Of a DNA stretch of 64,000 bases, positions 34,826 to 46,829 are shown in pieces. The notes under the pieces are model-generated. The model made no database searches. It was given only the letters and a program-made list of their open reading frames with translations, and was not told where the DNA came from. Origin of the DNA: Oreohelix idahoensis. Lineage: Eukaryota > Mollusca > Gastropoda > Stylommatophora > Oreohelicidae. Position 1 is the stretch's first letter. Every line of letters begins with the position of its first letter. The position numbers and the translations under genes were made by a program. The stretch is taken from contig JAMPIV010017562.1 of the NCBI GenBank assembly GCA_024509875.1, positions 62,001-126,000 of the forward strand. Reading direction: 5' to 3'.

Positions 34826-35600
34826 TTTTATGATCAGCAGGTAAAATCGTATATTAAATAAAACACGAATAATAGAAGGCCTGAAATCATGTTTGTTAAA
34901 ATCTATAACTAAAATTTGTATATAAATAACAGAATCGTATGTGTTTTGCTTTCTTGTGAGGAAAATGAGAGACATAAACAGATTATCATTTCAAGAGGGA
35001 TATGATTTAAAAGCTTTCAAAGATTTTTCACATTCAGAAAATGATCATCACTAGAAACAAAACATTTTGGACAGTCGTCAGCTTTCGGAAATCGGGTTGT
35101 ATTAACGGAGTACATGAAATAAATGCGGTCATGATCATTTTGTGCTTTTCCGTAAGGGGACAAATTTCAAGGATGTATTTCTACGTTATTAACAATACCA
35201 ATCTCAGGCGGTCTTAAAAGGGGCGGGATGATTGTGATCTGATCCCCCGTGGAATAAGAAGTATTGGCCCCAAACCACTCATCCGACATAGGACATGGAG
35301 GCTAGTGGACAGTGGGCCCTCTAATGTTGGGAGCCCTCAAGCACTGCCAGATTACCTGACCGCTCAACCAGGACTTGTGTCAAAGTAATGTAACCATAAA
35401 TGGGAAATGGCTTTGAACTACTTTCGTAGGCAAGCTTGACGATATTGTTTTGTTAAAATAAATGCCCCTAAACCAATGAAATACTTTGGAAAGTTATGCC
35501 ACATTGTCAGTTTATATTTAATTTAACAAATGTTTTAATGCACCAGATCTAGATTATAAGCAAAGAATAATTTTTGTTTTGATAAGTTTGTTCATTCAAG
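34826..35600. other. Unassigned sequence
   Basis: AT-rich non-coding sequence without a recognised element. Confidence 0.35.
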
Positions 35601-36686
35601 TTTGAGGAAACTCAAAAAGCGATTCGTCAACTTTCTAGTGGAACGGCCTCCGGTTCCGATTCAATTCCTGTTGAGGTCTATAAAGATGGCGGTACAGTTC
35701 TGATAGAGAAACTTCACATGATCTTCCAGCAAATGTGGCAGAGTGAAACCATCCCACACGATCTCAAAGATGCGTCAATTATACATCTATGTAAACGTAA
35801 AGGTAATAGCCAAGATTGTAACAATCATCGAGGCATCTCTCTATTATCAATCGCTGGGAAGATATTCGCCAGAATCCCTCTGAATCGCCTTACGGCTCAT
35901 CTTGACAAAGGTCTTCTACCTGAATGTCAGTGTGGATTCCGGAAAAAACGTGGAACCACCGATAGCACACTATCCCAGAACATCGTCATTGATGATGAGG
36001 TGAACACCAGGATCTCCAAAGCCAGCAGCACATTTGGCAGACTATACACCAACGTTTGGTATCGAAGTGGCATTAGTCTACAGACAAAGCTGAAGGTGTA
36101 CAGAGCTGCGGTGCTTCCAGTGCTGCTTTATGCATGTGAAACATGGACTGTACACAGGCGCCACGTAAAGAAGCTAAACCACTTCCATACAGTCTGTCTC
36201 AGAAAGGTAATGAACATCAAATGACAAGACAAGATCCCGGATACCGCCGTTCTTGACAGAGCTGGTATCGATACTATTCTGATGCAGTCACAGATTCGCT
36301 GGGCAGGCCATGTAGTCTGCATGCCAGACCATCGACTGCCAAAGATACTCTTTTATGGTGAGATGCAGAAGGGTAAACGCTCCCATGGTGGCCAAAAGAA
36401 GCGCTTCAAAGACACGTTTAAGACTTCATTGAAAACCTTTGACATAAACCCTGATACATGGGACGCTGCTGCGCAAGACCGAACCGCTTGGCGCACATCT
36501 CTTCATAAAGGTGCAGCGGCATGCGAATCATCCAGAAGAGCAGCAGCGGAACAGCCGAGACAAGCTAGAAAAGACCGTGTAATAAAACCTTCACATGAAG
36601 CAAACATTCCCTGCCCACACTGTCCGAGATCTTTCCAGGCCCGCATCGGGCTCATCAGTCACCTTCGTACCCATAGACTAACCTAA
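35601..36686 (+). pseudogene. Internally deleted LINE reverse transcriptase with C2H2 finger
   Basis: One frame, broken by a single TGA at 36222-36224. It begins in the RT fingers (SSGTASGSDSIPVEVYKDGG), runs through NNHRGISLLSIAGKIFARI and CQCGFRKKRGTTD, and then jumps straight to STLSQNIVIDDEVNTRI, RLYTNVW, VLPVLLYACETWTV and the C-terminal IRWAGHVVCM block. The palm segment with the YxDD catalytic motif, which normally lies between the RGTTD and GSTLS blocks, is missing, so the protein cannot reverse transcribe. The C-terminus carries a C2H2 finger, CPHCPRSF then HLRTH. Upstream endonuclease is absent (5' truncation). An AT-rich (AAAT)n tail at 36817-36840 marks the 3' end. Confidence 0.85.
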
Positions 36687-36983
36687 CATATTCCTAATAA
36701 GTGGATGAACAGAGAGTGGTCTTCATCACCCGTGATTGACGAACAACACAAGCAAATAAGAGTTCCTCCAGCATGAAGTTAACGAGGCTGCCATCCGTTT
36801 AAAAAGAAGCGCATACCAAAAAAAATAAATAAATAAATACCAGACACTTAGTAAAACAGAACAGACCAGCAATATTTTCGAACACAAATAAATGCGCCTT
36901 TACAATAACCCATAGCAAAGTGATTCATTAGTAACACGAACTGCGCTTTGAGAAGGGAGAAAATACGTTATTAATTTGCTGTT

Positions 36984-39900
36984 GATGACAGTGAGAGAAG
37001 TTGTGAGATGGCGAGACTAAATAGCTGATAAAACAGCGTGTATCTGAAGTGTTGATGTGTTTAGATGACAGTGAGAGAAGTTGTGAGATGGCGAGACTAA
37101 ATAGCTGATAAAACAGCGTGTATCTGAAGTGTTGATGTGTTTAGATGACAGTGAGAGAAGTTGTGAGATGGCGAGACTAAATAGCTGATAAAACATCGTG
37201 TATCTGAAGTGTTGATGTGTTTAGATGACAGTGAGAGAAGTTGTGAGATGGCGAGACTAAATAGCTGATAAAACAGCGTGTATCTGAAGTGTTGATGTGT
37301 TTAGATGACAGTGAGAGAAGTTGTGAGATGACGAGACTTGAGCCATGAAAACAGCTAGTGTGTGAAGGTGTGTTTAGATGACAGTGAGAGAAGTTGTGAG
37401 ATGGCAAGACTAAATAGCTGATAAAACAGCGTGTATCTGAAGTGTTGATGTGTTTAGATGACAGTGAAAGAAGTTGTGAGATGGCGAGACTAAATAGCTG
37501 ATAAAACAGAATGTATCTGAAGTGTTGATGTGTTTAGATGACAGTGAGAGAAGTTGTGAGATGGCAAGACTAAATAGCTGATAAAACAGAATGTATCTGA
37601 AGTGTTGATGTGTTTAGATGACAGTGAGAGAAGTTGTGAGATGGCGAGACTAAATAGCTGATAAAACAGAATGTATCTGAAGTGTTGATGTGTTTAGATG
37701 ACAGTGAGAGAAGTTGTGAGATGGCAAGACTAAATAGCTGATAAAACAGAATGTATCTGAAGTGTTGATGTGTTTAGATGACAGTGAGAGAAGTTGTGAG
37801 ATGGCAAGACTAAATAGCTGATAAAACAGCGTGTATCTGAAGTGTTGATGTGTTTAGATGACAGTGAGAGAAGTTGTGAGATGGCGAGACTAAATAGCTG
37901 ATAAAACAGCGTGTATCTGAAGTGTTGATGTGTTTAGATGACAGTGAGAGAAGTTGTGAGATGGCGAGACTAAATAGCTGATAAAACAGCGTGTATCTGA
38001 AGTGTTGATGTGTTTAGATGACAGTGAGAGAAGTTGTGAGATGGCGAGACTAAATAGCTGATAAAACAGCGTGTATCTGAAGTGTTGATGTGTTTAGATG
38101 ACAGTGAGAGAAGTTGTGAGATGGCGAGACTAAATAGCTGATAAAACAGCGTGTATCTGAAGTGTTGATGTGTTTAGATGACAGTGAGAGAAGTTGTGAG
38201 ATGGCGAGACTAAATAGCTGATAAAACAGCGTGTATCTGAAGTGTTGATGTGTTTAGATGACAGTGAGAGAAGTTGTGAGATGGCGAGACTAAATAGCTG
38301 ATAAAACAGCGTGTATCTGAAGTGTTGATGTGTTTAGATGACAGTGAGAGAAGTTGTGAGATGGCGAGACTAAATAGCTGATAAAACAGCGTGTATCTGA
38401 AGTGTTGATGTGTTTAGATGACAGTGAGAGAAGTTGTGAGATGGCGAGACTAAATAGCTGATAAAACAGCGTGTATCTGAAGTGTTGATGTGTTTAGATG
38501 ACAGTGAGAGAAGTTGTGAGATGGCGAGACTAAATAGCTGATAAAACAGCGTGTATCTGAAGTGTTGATGTGTTTAGATGACAGTGAGAGAAGTTGTGAG
38601 ATGGCGAGACTAAATAGCTGATAAAACAGAGTGTATCTGAAGTGTTGATGTGTTTAGATGACAGTGAGAGAAGACGTGAGATGGCAAGACTAAATAGCTG
38701 ATAAAACAGAGTGTATCTGAAGTGTTGATGTGTTTAGATGACAGTGAGAGAAGTTGTGAGATGGCGAGACTAAATAGCTGATAAAACATCGTGTATCTGA
38801 AGTGTTGATGTGTTTAGATGACAGTGAGAGAAGTTGTGAGATGGCGAGACTAAATAGCTGATAAAACATCGTGTATCTGAAGTGTTGATGTGTTTAGATG
38901 ACAGTGAGAGAAGTTGTGAGATGGCGAGACTAAATAGCTTATAAATGTTTAGATGACAGTGAGAGAAGTTGTGAGATGGCGAGACTAAATAGCTGATAAA
39001 ACAGCGTGTATCTGAAGTGTTGATGTGTTTAGATGACAGTAGATGAGACTAAATGCTTATAAAACAGAGTGTATCTGAAGTTGATGTGTTTAGATGATGA
39101 GAGAAGTTGTGAGATGGCGAGACTAAATAGCTGATAAAACATCGTGTATCTGAAGTGTTGATGTGTTTAGATGACAGTGAGAGAAGTTGTGAGATGGCGA
39201 GACTAAATAGCTGATAAAACAGCGTGTATCTGAAGTGTTGATGTGTTTAGATGACAGTGAGAGAAGTTGTGAGATGGCGAGACTAAATAGCTTATAAAAC
39301 AGCGTGTATCTGAAGTGTTGATGTGTTTAGATGACAGTGAGAGAAGTTGTGAGATGGCGAGACTAAATAGCTTATAAAACAGCGTGTATCTGAAGTGTTG
39401 ATGTGTTTAGATGACAGTGAGAGAAGTTGTGAGATGGCGAGACTAAATAGCTGATAAAACATCGTGTATCTGAAGTGTTGATGTGTTTAGATGACAGTGA
39501 GAGAAGTTGTGAGATGGCGAGACTAAATAGCTGATAAAACAGCGTGTATCTGAAGTGTTGATGTGTTTAGATGACAGTGAGAGAAGTTGTGAGATGGCGA
39601 GACTAAATAGCTGATAAAACATCGTGTATCTGAAGTGTTGATGTGTTTAGATGACAGTGAGAGAAGTTGTGAGATGGCGAGACTAAATAGCTGATAAAAC
39701 ATCGTGTATCTGAAGTGTTGATGTGTTTAGATGACAGTGAGAGAAGTTGTGAGATGGCGAGACTAAATAGCTGATAAAACATCGTGTATCTGAAGTGTTG
39801 ATGTGTTTAGATGACAGTGAGAGAAGTTGTGAGAAGTTGTGAGATGGCGAGACTAAATAGCTGATAAAACAGCGTGTATCTGAAGTGTTGATGTGTTTAG

Positions 39901-40230
39901 ATGACAGTGAGAGAAGTTGTGAGATGGCGAGACTAAATAGCTTATAAAACAGCGTGTATCTGAAGTGTTGATGTGTTTAGATGACAGTGAGAGAAGTTGT
40001 GAGATGGCGAGACTAAATAGCTTATAAAACAGAGTGTATCTGAAGTGTTGATGTGTTTAGATGACAGTGAGAGAAGTTGTGAGATGGCGAGACTAAATAG
40101 CTGATAAAACAGCGTGTATCTGAAGTGTTGATGTGTTTAGATGACAGTGAGAGAAGTTGTGAGATGGCGAGACTAAATAGCTGATAAAACAGCGTGTATC
40201 TGAAGTGTTGATGTGTTTAGATGACAGTGA
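36984..40230. repeat. 80-bp satellite array, about 40 copies
   Basis: The landmark GATGACAGTGAGAGAAGTTG recurs every 80 bp (37065, 37145, 37225 and on). Monomers are 95-100% identical; diagnostic variants are AACAGCGTG, AACATCGTG, AACAGAATG and AACAGAGTG, and GGCGAGAC versus GGCAAGAC. Variants cluster: AACAGAATG units around 37505-37755, a run of identical AACAGCGTG units at 37820-38620, AACATCGTG units near 38790-38870 and 39600-39790. Irregular units occur near 38940, 39035-39100 and 39826. One 73-bp-type unit lies inside the array near 37330-37377. No unique spacers separate the units, so this is not a CRISPR. Confidence 0.97.
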
Positions 40231-40960
40231 GCCATGAAAACAGCTAGTGTGTGAAGGTGTGTTTAGAAGACAGTGACAGAAGACGTGAGATGGCAAGACT
40301 AGAGCCATGAAAACAGCCAGTGTGTGAAGGTGTGTTTAGAAGACAGTGACAGAAGACGTGAGATGGCAAGACTAGAGCCATGAAAACAGCCAGTGTGTGA
40401 AGGTGTATTTAGAAGACAGTGACAGAAGTTGTGAGATGGCAAGACTAGAGCCATGAAAACAGCCAGTGTGTCAATGTGTGTTTAGAAGACAGTGAGAGAA
40501 GTTGTGAGATGGTGAGACTGTAGCCAAGAAAACAGCGAATGTTTGAAGGTGTGTTTAGAAGGCGGTAAAAGAAGTTGTGAGTTGGTGCGACTACAAATGC
40601 AAGAAAACAGCATGTGCGTGAAGGTGTGTTTAGAAGACAGTGAGAGAAGCTGTGAGAGGGTGAGACTAGAGCCAAGAAAACAGCGAATGTGTGAAGGTGT
40701 GTTTAGAAGACAGTGACAGAAGTTACGAGATGGTGAGACTACAGCCAAGAAAACATAGAATGTGTGAAGGTGTGTTTAGAAGATAGTGAGAGAAGGTGTG
40801 AGATGGCGCGACTAAAGAGCCAAGAAAACAGCGAGTGTGTAAAGGTGTGTTTAGATGCCAGTGACAGATGTTGTAAGATGGCATGACTAAAGGAGTCACA
40901 AAAACAACTTGTGTGTGAAAAACTGGAATGTTTAGAAGACAGGTATAACGAGAATTGATA
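40231..40960. repeat. Diverged 73-bp variant flank of the satellite
   Basis: Units of 73 bp (starts at 40261, 40334 and 40407) carry AGCCATGAAAACAGC in place of the AAATAGCTGATAAAAC part of the 80-bp unit. Similarity falls away towards 40960, the usual pattern of an array edge that escapes homogenisation. Confidence 0.9.
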
Positions 40961-41280
40961 GTCACAACAGCTCAAGCATGACAAATAACGATAAGTAATC
41001 CTAGCAACGATGTCATAAAAAGCGACTAAATTGGTTGTAGGCATATGGGGTTGGATGGCTCATTTTATAAAACAAAATCCTTCTTAAACCTCCTCCACCG
41101 CAAAAGCAAATGAAGTGTTTTCTTCTTCGCCATCAATCGCTCTCATATAACCACATCTACTACTCTCATCAACTTGGCGATCTGTCTCAGGTTTCTCTCA
41201 TGGCCATGCTGTTGTTCCTTCAAAGTGGTTGACGAAGGCCATCCCGTCAATCTGCTTTTCTCGTCAAGTCGTCATTTTGG
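40961..41280. other. Unassigned sequence
   Basis: Non-coding. A block near 41005-41030 (ATGTCATAAAAAGCGACTAA) resembles one near 46885-46905 (ATGTCGTAGAAGGCGACTAA), suggesting a shared dispersed repeat. Confidence 0.35.
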
Positions 41281-41285
41281 TAGAA

Positions 41286-43524
41286 TGTCGTAAAAATTTT
41301 GAATCTGTATGACCCCACGCTCAAATTACCCGCTCAAAACTAACTATAATATTAGAATCTAAAATTAACTATAGTATTTGAATCAGTCTTAGAACCCAGT
41401 TAAATTTACCGCCCAATAATATCTAAGCGTAAGGTACAATTTTAACAACCAATCATATTGCTTCTTGGTTCTAGTAGTGATAAAGAAACCTTTTAGACTT
41501 GATAACAGAACCTATTTTGTGTTTTTGACCGTACGATGATATTTTATATCTAAACAACTACAGGTAGTTAAACAGAAGGAAATTTCTCAAATTATAGGGC
41601 TGATATTATTTAAGAAATAGGCATAAAGATTCCCTCATAAAAATATTTTATTGTAGTAGAAAAATTGATTTTAGTGATATTTTCATATCAGGGTATTACC
41701 CGAATTAATTACTTAAAAATTACCCAGATTGAAATGCAAAGAAATAACTAATGAATATCCATATAGAATGATAGAGAGCAATTGGCCGTTTAATTATCAC
41801 TTTTAATAAATTAAATCGGTCCAATAATAACTGTACTATAAAATATTTAAAATTAGTCAGATTATACAAGCAAGCTGAGGAACGCCTAAGTCATAATTCT
41901 TTAGAAGACTTTTTTGACTGTACTTCCGATTGGGCGGGTGTAGTTCTATAAATAGCAACAGGGTCTTACGGAATTCCGCCACTCGATTTGAAATTTTACA
42001 CCAAGCGCATGAATCTGGCACACGGTAAATGCAAAGCCTTTGCCAGTCTGACCTGAGAGCAGATCTAAAGTTCCTTTGAGGGCCTCGTCAGCTTGTGTGT
42101 ACCTTGCCTGAGGGTAAGAGAGATATCTATATATTTTTATATATATTTGTTTATAGTATTGATAATTAGTGTGTACAACCATCCTGTGTGTTCGATGCTA
42201 AGTAGAAAGTGAAACTACAGGACAGATGTGTTGCGGTCAAACTGACCTAAATTGTGAACGTGTGTAGTTTTACAGACAGGCTCGAAATGAAAAAAATGTG
42301 TATAGTGTTTGCAAATATGGCACAATTACGACAATAAGTTTTAGTAGGGATTTAAGTAAGTAATTTCTTCTGGAGTGGTACACTGTTCCAAGATTATGAA
42401 ATAGATGTACGGGAATTGTTGGTATGAAGTAATCAAGATGATACATGCTATATGGTACTTAACCTGATTATCGTACTGAAGACAATCATGGGAGAAGGAC
42501 ACTATCATTGGAATAGTACCGAAAAAGAATAATTACAAGGAATTGGCTGTAGGAAAAGAAATTATATGTCATGTGCAAATTGTTAGCACAGAAACTGAGA
42601 AGGGTAAGATGTGGTGTTATATATATGTGTGTGTGGTGTCGCAGATACCTACATGGAATGTGGTTATCCTTTCTTCCAGGTTCTGTCTCACCATTACCAC
42701 TTAACTGCATTCACTCGTGAGGAAGACGGTGTGTGTCAAGAGCTCCGCATATATTAGGAGCTAGACCCAACTTTTCTCATCACGAAACTGCAAGTCGTGT
42801 GGTCCTGACTTGTCGAATGAAGTTCAGCAGCCGAACAAGATAAGTCTCATATAGAGACCATTGAAAACACATCCAAAAGAATCACCACAGTTGAAAATAT
42901 CCATTAAAATAGAAAAACCTTCTATGACGAGACCTAAAGTACATAGAACATATCTAGATAATACCTACAGTATTGTGACAGTGAAAATTAACATCTAGAA
43001 GAACAGAAAGTGTGAATAATAGCACCTGTGAACAATATTCATCATGGAAGAAAATTTCCAGTTTATTTATTTGGAACTGTAAATATCATTTCATTTATTT
43101 TGAGTATTCCTGACCTGAAAAGATTGAGGTTCAGGACAATTAAATTGTATATAAAACTTTCTTACAGTCTTGCTTAATAATTTTATTAAAGTTAAGTTCT
43201 GTTTGGAAGTAATCACTATAACAATAAACAAATTACCCCTAGACAATTAGTCAAAACATAACAACAACAATTAATCCTTAATCTTTGTGGGATCTTAAGA
43301 GGTAGCAGTTAGGGACTCAGAGTACTACATCATCATCATTCTTTTCTCTGGGAACTTACATAGCTTGACCCAACCTTGATTGTCTATACACCCTTGCTCT
43401 TTTCCAGAGAAGGGGGTATTACTTATAAGACCAGTCTCTTATCTGGCACAATCCTGGTATCCTCTGATACACCTATTTGTCCAGGATAGCCTATACTTTA
43501 GTAACATCAAAACCTCTTATGACA
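41286..43524 (+). mobile_element. Solo LTR, family E
   Basis: A 2239-bp segment begins TGTCGTAAAA and ends CCTCTTATGACA. It has TG...CA ends with a TGTC/GACA inverted repeat, flanked by the perfect 5-bp TSD TAGAA (41281-41285 and 43525-43529). It is homologous over its full length to 57936-60335, which has its own different TSD. No coding domain lies inside. Both copies share a TATA-like CTATAAATA (41945-41953) followed by a GGGTAAGAG donor-like site (GT at 42114) and a TTCTTCCAG acceptor-like site (AG at 42678-42679). Confidence 0.88.
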
Positions 43525-43529
43525 TAGAA

Positions 43530-44359
43530 CAAGTTCTAGTGTCTTCTCTGCATGGACACAAGTCTGTCTGTCTGATGTCTGACTGGCAGAGAGAATGATA
43601 TTTGAGTCTACATTGGTCATTTATCAGTTTGAAAATTATCGTTTAATCTTTTCTTGGTAAGGAGTTGTATACTTTTGTTTTATCTGACTGTGAGTGTCCA
43701 TTTATCATTGAAGCCACTTTTATTATTGCTTTTATCGTATCATTTCCTTTGGCAAGTCTATCTAACTCTAACCTGTCATTTCTATAAATCTCGTAGTTAG
43801 CAGAAATCCACTGTATGTCACTTTGCTGAATTTGCTGAATTTATGAGGGGCTTTCATTTGTGATTCTTCTGACAGGCTGTCTAGTTCGTTGCTTTTATGA
43901 TCCCTTGTGGCCGTAGTGGCTGTTCAGTGATTTGACGTAGACCTTCTGTAAGGGGGGAAGGGGTGGGGGGCGGCTGCAGTGGTGTTCCTATTCTCTTAGT
44001 GACATTGTTTCCGTCTTTGTCTTCTTCTGGTCCTTCCTTCCGTTATCATTGTCCCTTTATTGTAGTATGTCCTAGTCTTGTATTGGTCTCCTACTTATCT
44101 TTGCAACAATTTGAGAAGGAGAAGAAATAAGATGTCAGAAGACGTGTGCCCCGCTCCTAGACTGTAACAAGAAAGATGCAGTGACTCACACAAGAGGGCG
44201 TCATGTTATACGGAAATAGTATCAGGACACAGCGGGACACGGAAACAGTTTCAAGACAGATTGAATCCGGAAACACCGAATATACACAGTTCTGATGTCA
44301 ACATAATTCTGTCATGTCCATTTATTCCGAGATTGTCTACTGACAGTGATTTTTCAATA
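43530..44359. other. Unassigned sequence
   Basis: No gene or repeat recognised between the solo LTR and the DNA transposon. Confidence 0.35.
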
Positions 44360-44361
44360 TA

Positions 44362-46712
44362 CAGTAGAACTCCATTTATCCGAACCCCAATTATCCGAAC
44401 ATCCAATTATCCGAACACTTTTTCCAGAAAAAAAAAATCAGATGCCACAGTCACGTTAGACTAAAATTCTGAATCTTTTGATGCGGCAAACTTCAAATGT
44501 GTGCGAACAATTTGTAGAGAATGGGATGGCTAATGGTCGGTCGCTTACGTACAGGAAGTCAGTTAGATCATAAAGTCAGTTAATATCTGGTTTACCAATT
44601 CAGTGTACGTGTGCATTCTAGGTAGAACACTGGCTAAATAGACAGTTCAACTTAAAATAATTGTGTCTGCTACTACAGCAGAATAATTTTTGGTGTACAA
44701 GTATTTCTCTGTGCGATATGGCATCTTCCAGTAGGCCTAAAGCATATAAAAGGAACCGCAATGTTTTGTCAATTGAAACGAAAACAGAAATTATCAAGAG
44801 ACTAGGACAAGGTGAAACTGTGTCTTCACTTGCGAGGATTTTCAATGTTGGGAAAGCTACCGTCTCTGACATCAAAAGTAACAAGGATAAAATTATGAGT
44901 TTTGCATCGAAATTTGATAGTGAAAATGGGTCGAAGAAACGTAAAACCATGAGAAATGCGAAAGATGTGAAATTGGAAGAGGCTTTGTATATATGGTTTG
45001 TGCAAAGAAGAAGCAAAGGGGAACCTATCTCTGGTTCTCTGTTGTGTGAAAAGGCACTTCCGTTCAACAATCAACTTGACGGTCCTCCTGACTTTAAGGC
45101 TAGCCAGGGATGGTTAAGAAACTTTAAATCTCGTCATGGCATACGAGAATTGGAGATTCAAGGGGAATCTTTATCTAGCGATGGAACTGCCGCTAAAAAT
45201 TTTAAAGAAACATTCTTGGCTTTTTTGGAAGAAGAAGGTTATTCACTCGATGATGTGTATAATGCCTATGAGACTGGCTTATACTGGAAATCTTTGCCTC
45301 AAAAATCACTTGCATCTCAGCGCGAAGCAGCTGCCCCTGGGTTTAAAAAGTGCAAAGAGAGAGTAACAATTTTGGTAGCCGCGAATGCCAGTGGAAGTCA
45401 TCGTTTACCGGTGCTAATGATCGGCAAAGCCAAAAAAACCACGTTGTATAAAGAATGTGACATGTCTCCCATTGTGTTACAAAGCACAGAAGAGTGCTTG
45501 GATGAATAGTGAAATATTTCTTGATTGGTATACAAATCAGTTCATCCCAAATGTGAAGAGGCTGAGAGAACAAGAAAAGAAAACTGGAAAAGTAATTCTT
45601 CTACTGGACAATGCACCATCTCATCCAGAGACGGATACATTGAATGCAGTTGATGCAAATTTTAAAGTAATTTTTCTGCCTCCCAATGTAACAGCACTGA
45701 TTCAACCAATGGATCAGGGTGTTATAGCAAAGCTTAAAGAGATGTACAAGAAGGAAGTCCTGCGTCGTTTATTGTTGGCTGAAGATGAAGAAAGTGTGGT
45801 GGCGTTTTCCAAAAAGCTTAATCTCAAAGACTGCTGATATATGTTAGCTGATGCTTGGACCACACTGTCACAAGATAATCTCAACAAGGCTTGGAATAGA
45901 TTGCGTGGGAAAAAAGGAGGAAATGAAACTACTGCAGTGGACACAAATGATGATTGTATAAATGAAGTTGTGGAACTGTTTCAAGCAATGCCCGGATTTT
46001 CGGACTGTGACAAAGATGATGCACACATGTGGCTAGAAGATGATAATGATTCTGGTTTTCAGTTTTTTGAATGACGAAGAAATTTTGTCTTTTGCGCAAG
46101 AAGAAAACCAAATACATGTAGTGACCGATGATGAAGACTCCTCAGAAGTACATGATGTACTTGTAGATTATGAAGAAAAACCAAAACGTCGACCAAGTCC
46201 TGAAGAGGCCTTTATAGCACTAGAAACAGCGATGGCTTGGTACGAGCAAGAAGATGACAGCTGTCCTACACAGCTTCTGCTGTTGAAGAGAATGCGGGAC
46301 TTAGCAGCCAAAAGGAGACTATCCAGTTTGGTGCAAAAGAGGATTCCTCATTATTTTAAATAGTGGGCTACATCTGTGCAAGTACATATATACGTAAGTT
46401 GCGCCTGGTTTTGAATCGTTTGTAATGTTATTTTGAAAACATTTCTCTTTCTTAACAAAAATAATTAATACAAGTAGTACATGCACTGCAGTGTAATAAA
46501 AGATTTTGGTGATACAGTGATCTAATACAGTGTGGGTATTATTATTACAGTACAAGTAAATATGTTTTATAGTGTATTTTCCTTGTGATGGTTAATTATT
46601 TTTAGAAATATGTGTACATGTACTCGATACATTATGTAATCCAATTATCCGAACATTTGATTATCCGAACGATGCTCGGTCCCATGGGGTTCGGATAAAT
46701 GGAGTTCTACTG
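44362..46712 (+). mobile_element. Pogo/Tigger-type DNA transposon, 2351 bp, inactive
   Basis: Terminal inverted repeats begin CAGTAGAACTCCATTTATCC at 44362 and end with their complement at 46712, flanked by the TA duplication (44360-44361, 46713-46714) typical of the Tc1/mariner superfamily. The TIR core CCAATTATCCGAAC is repeated in tandem inside each end, as expected for transposase binding sites. One transposase gene lies between. Confidence 0.95.
44718..46363 (+). pseudogene. Tigger/jerky-like transposase with catalytic-Asp loss
   Basis: The chosen start, MASSSRPKAYKRNRN, opens a Psq-type helix-turn-helix (TKTEIIKRL to VGKATVSDI), followed by a CENP-B-type HTH (ALYIWFVQRRSKGEPISGS) and a DDE_1 domain. 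The first catalytic motif, normally NADETGL in this family, reads NAYETGLYW: the Asp is Tyr. The second (LLLDNAPSHP) and third (QPMDQGVIA) Asp remain. The frame breaks near 45450-45470 (IGKAKK and LCYKAQKSAWM are in different frames), at a TGA in place of a probable Trp codon at 45835-45837, and again near 46065. The acidic C-terminal tail ends RIPHYFK at 46363. It cannot make an active transposase. Confidence 0.92.
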
Positions 46713-46714
46713 TA

Positions 46715-46829
46715 CATGACTCAATAAAGTAAAGGTTATGTAGCAGTGGCGGATTTACAAGTGTTCACTTGATGCGCTCCAATAGCCGCTATGGATACAG
46801 GAATACAATTTATTCTGCCTTGTGTACTC
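46715..46829. other. Unassigned sequence
   Basis: Short non-coding gap. Confidence 0.3.

Noticed and set aside
36984..40230. CRISPR-like regular direct repeats
   Set aside because: Units are 80 bp, contiguous and without unique spacers, in a eukaryotic setting with no cas genes.
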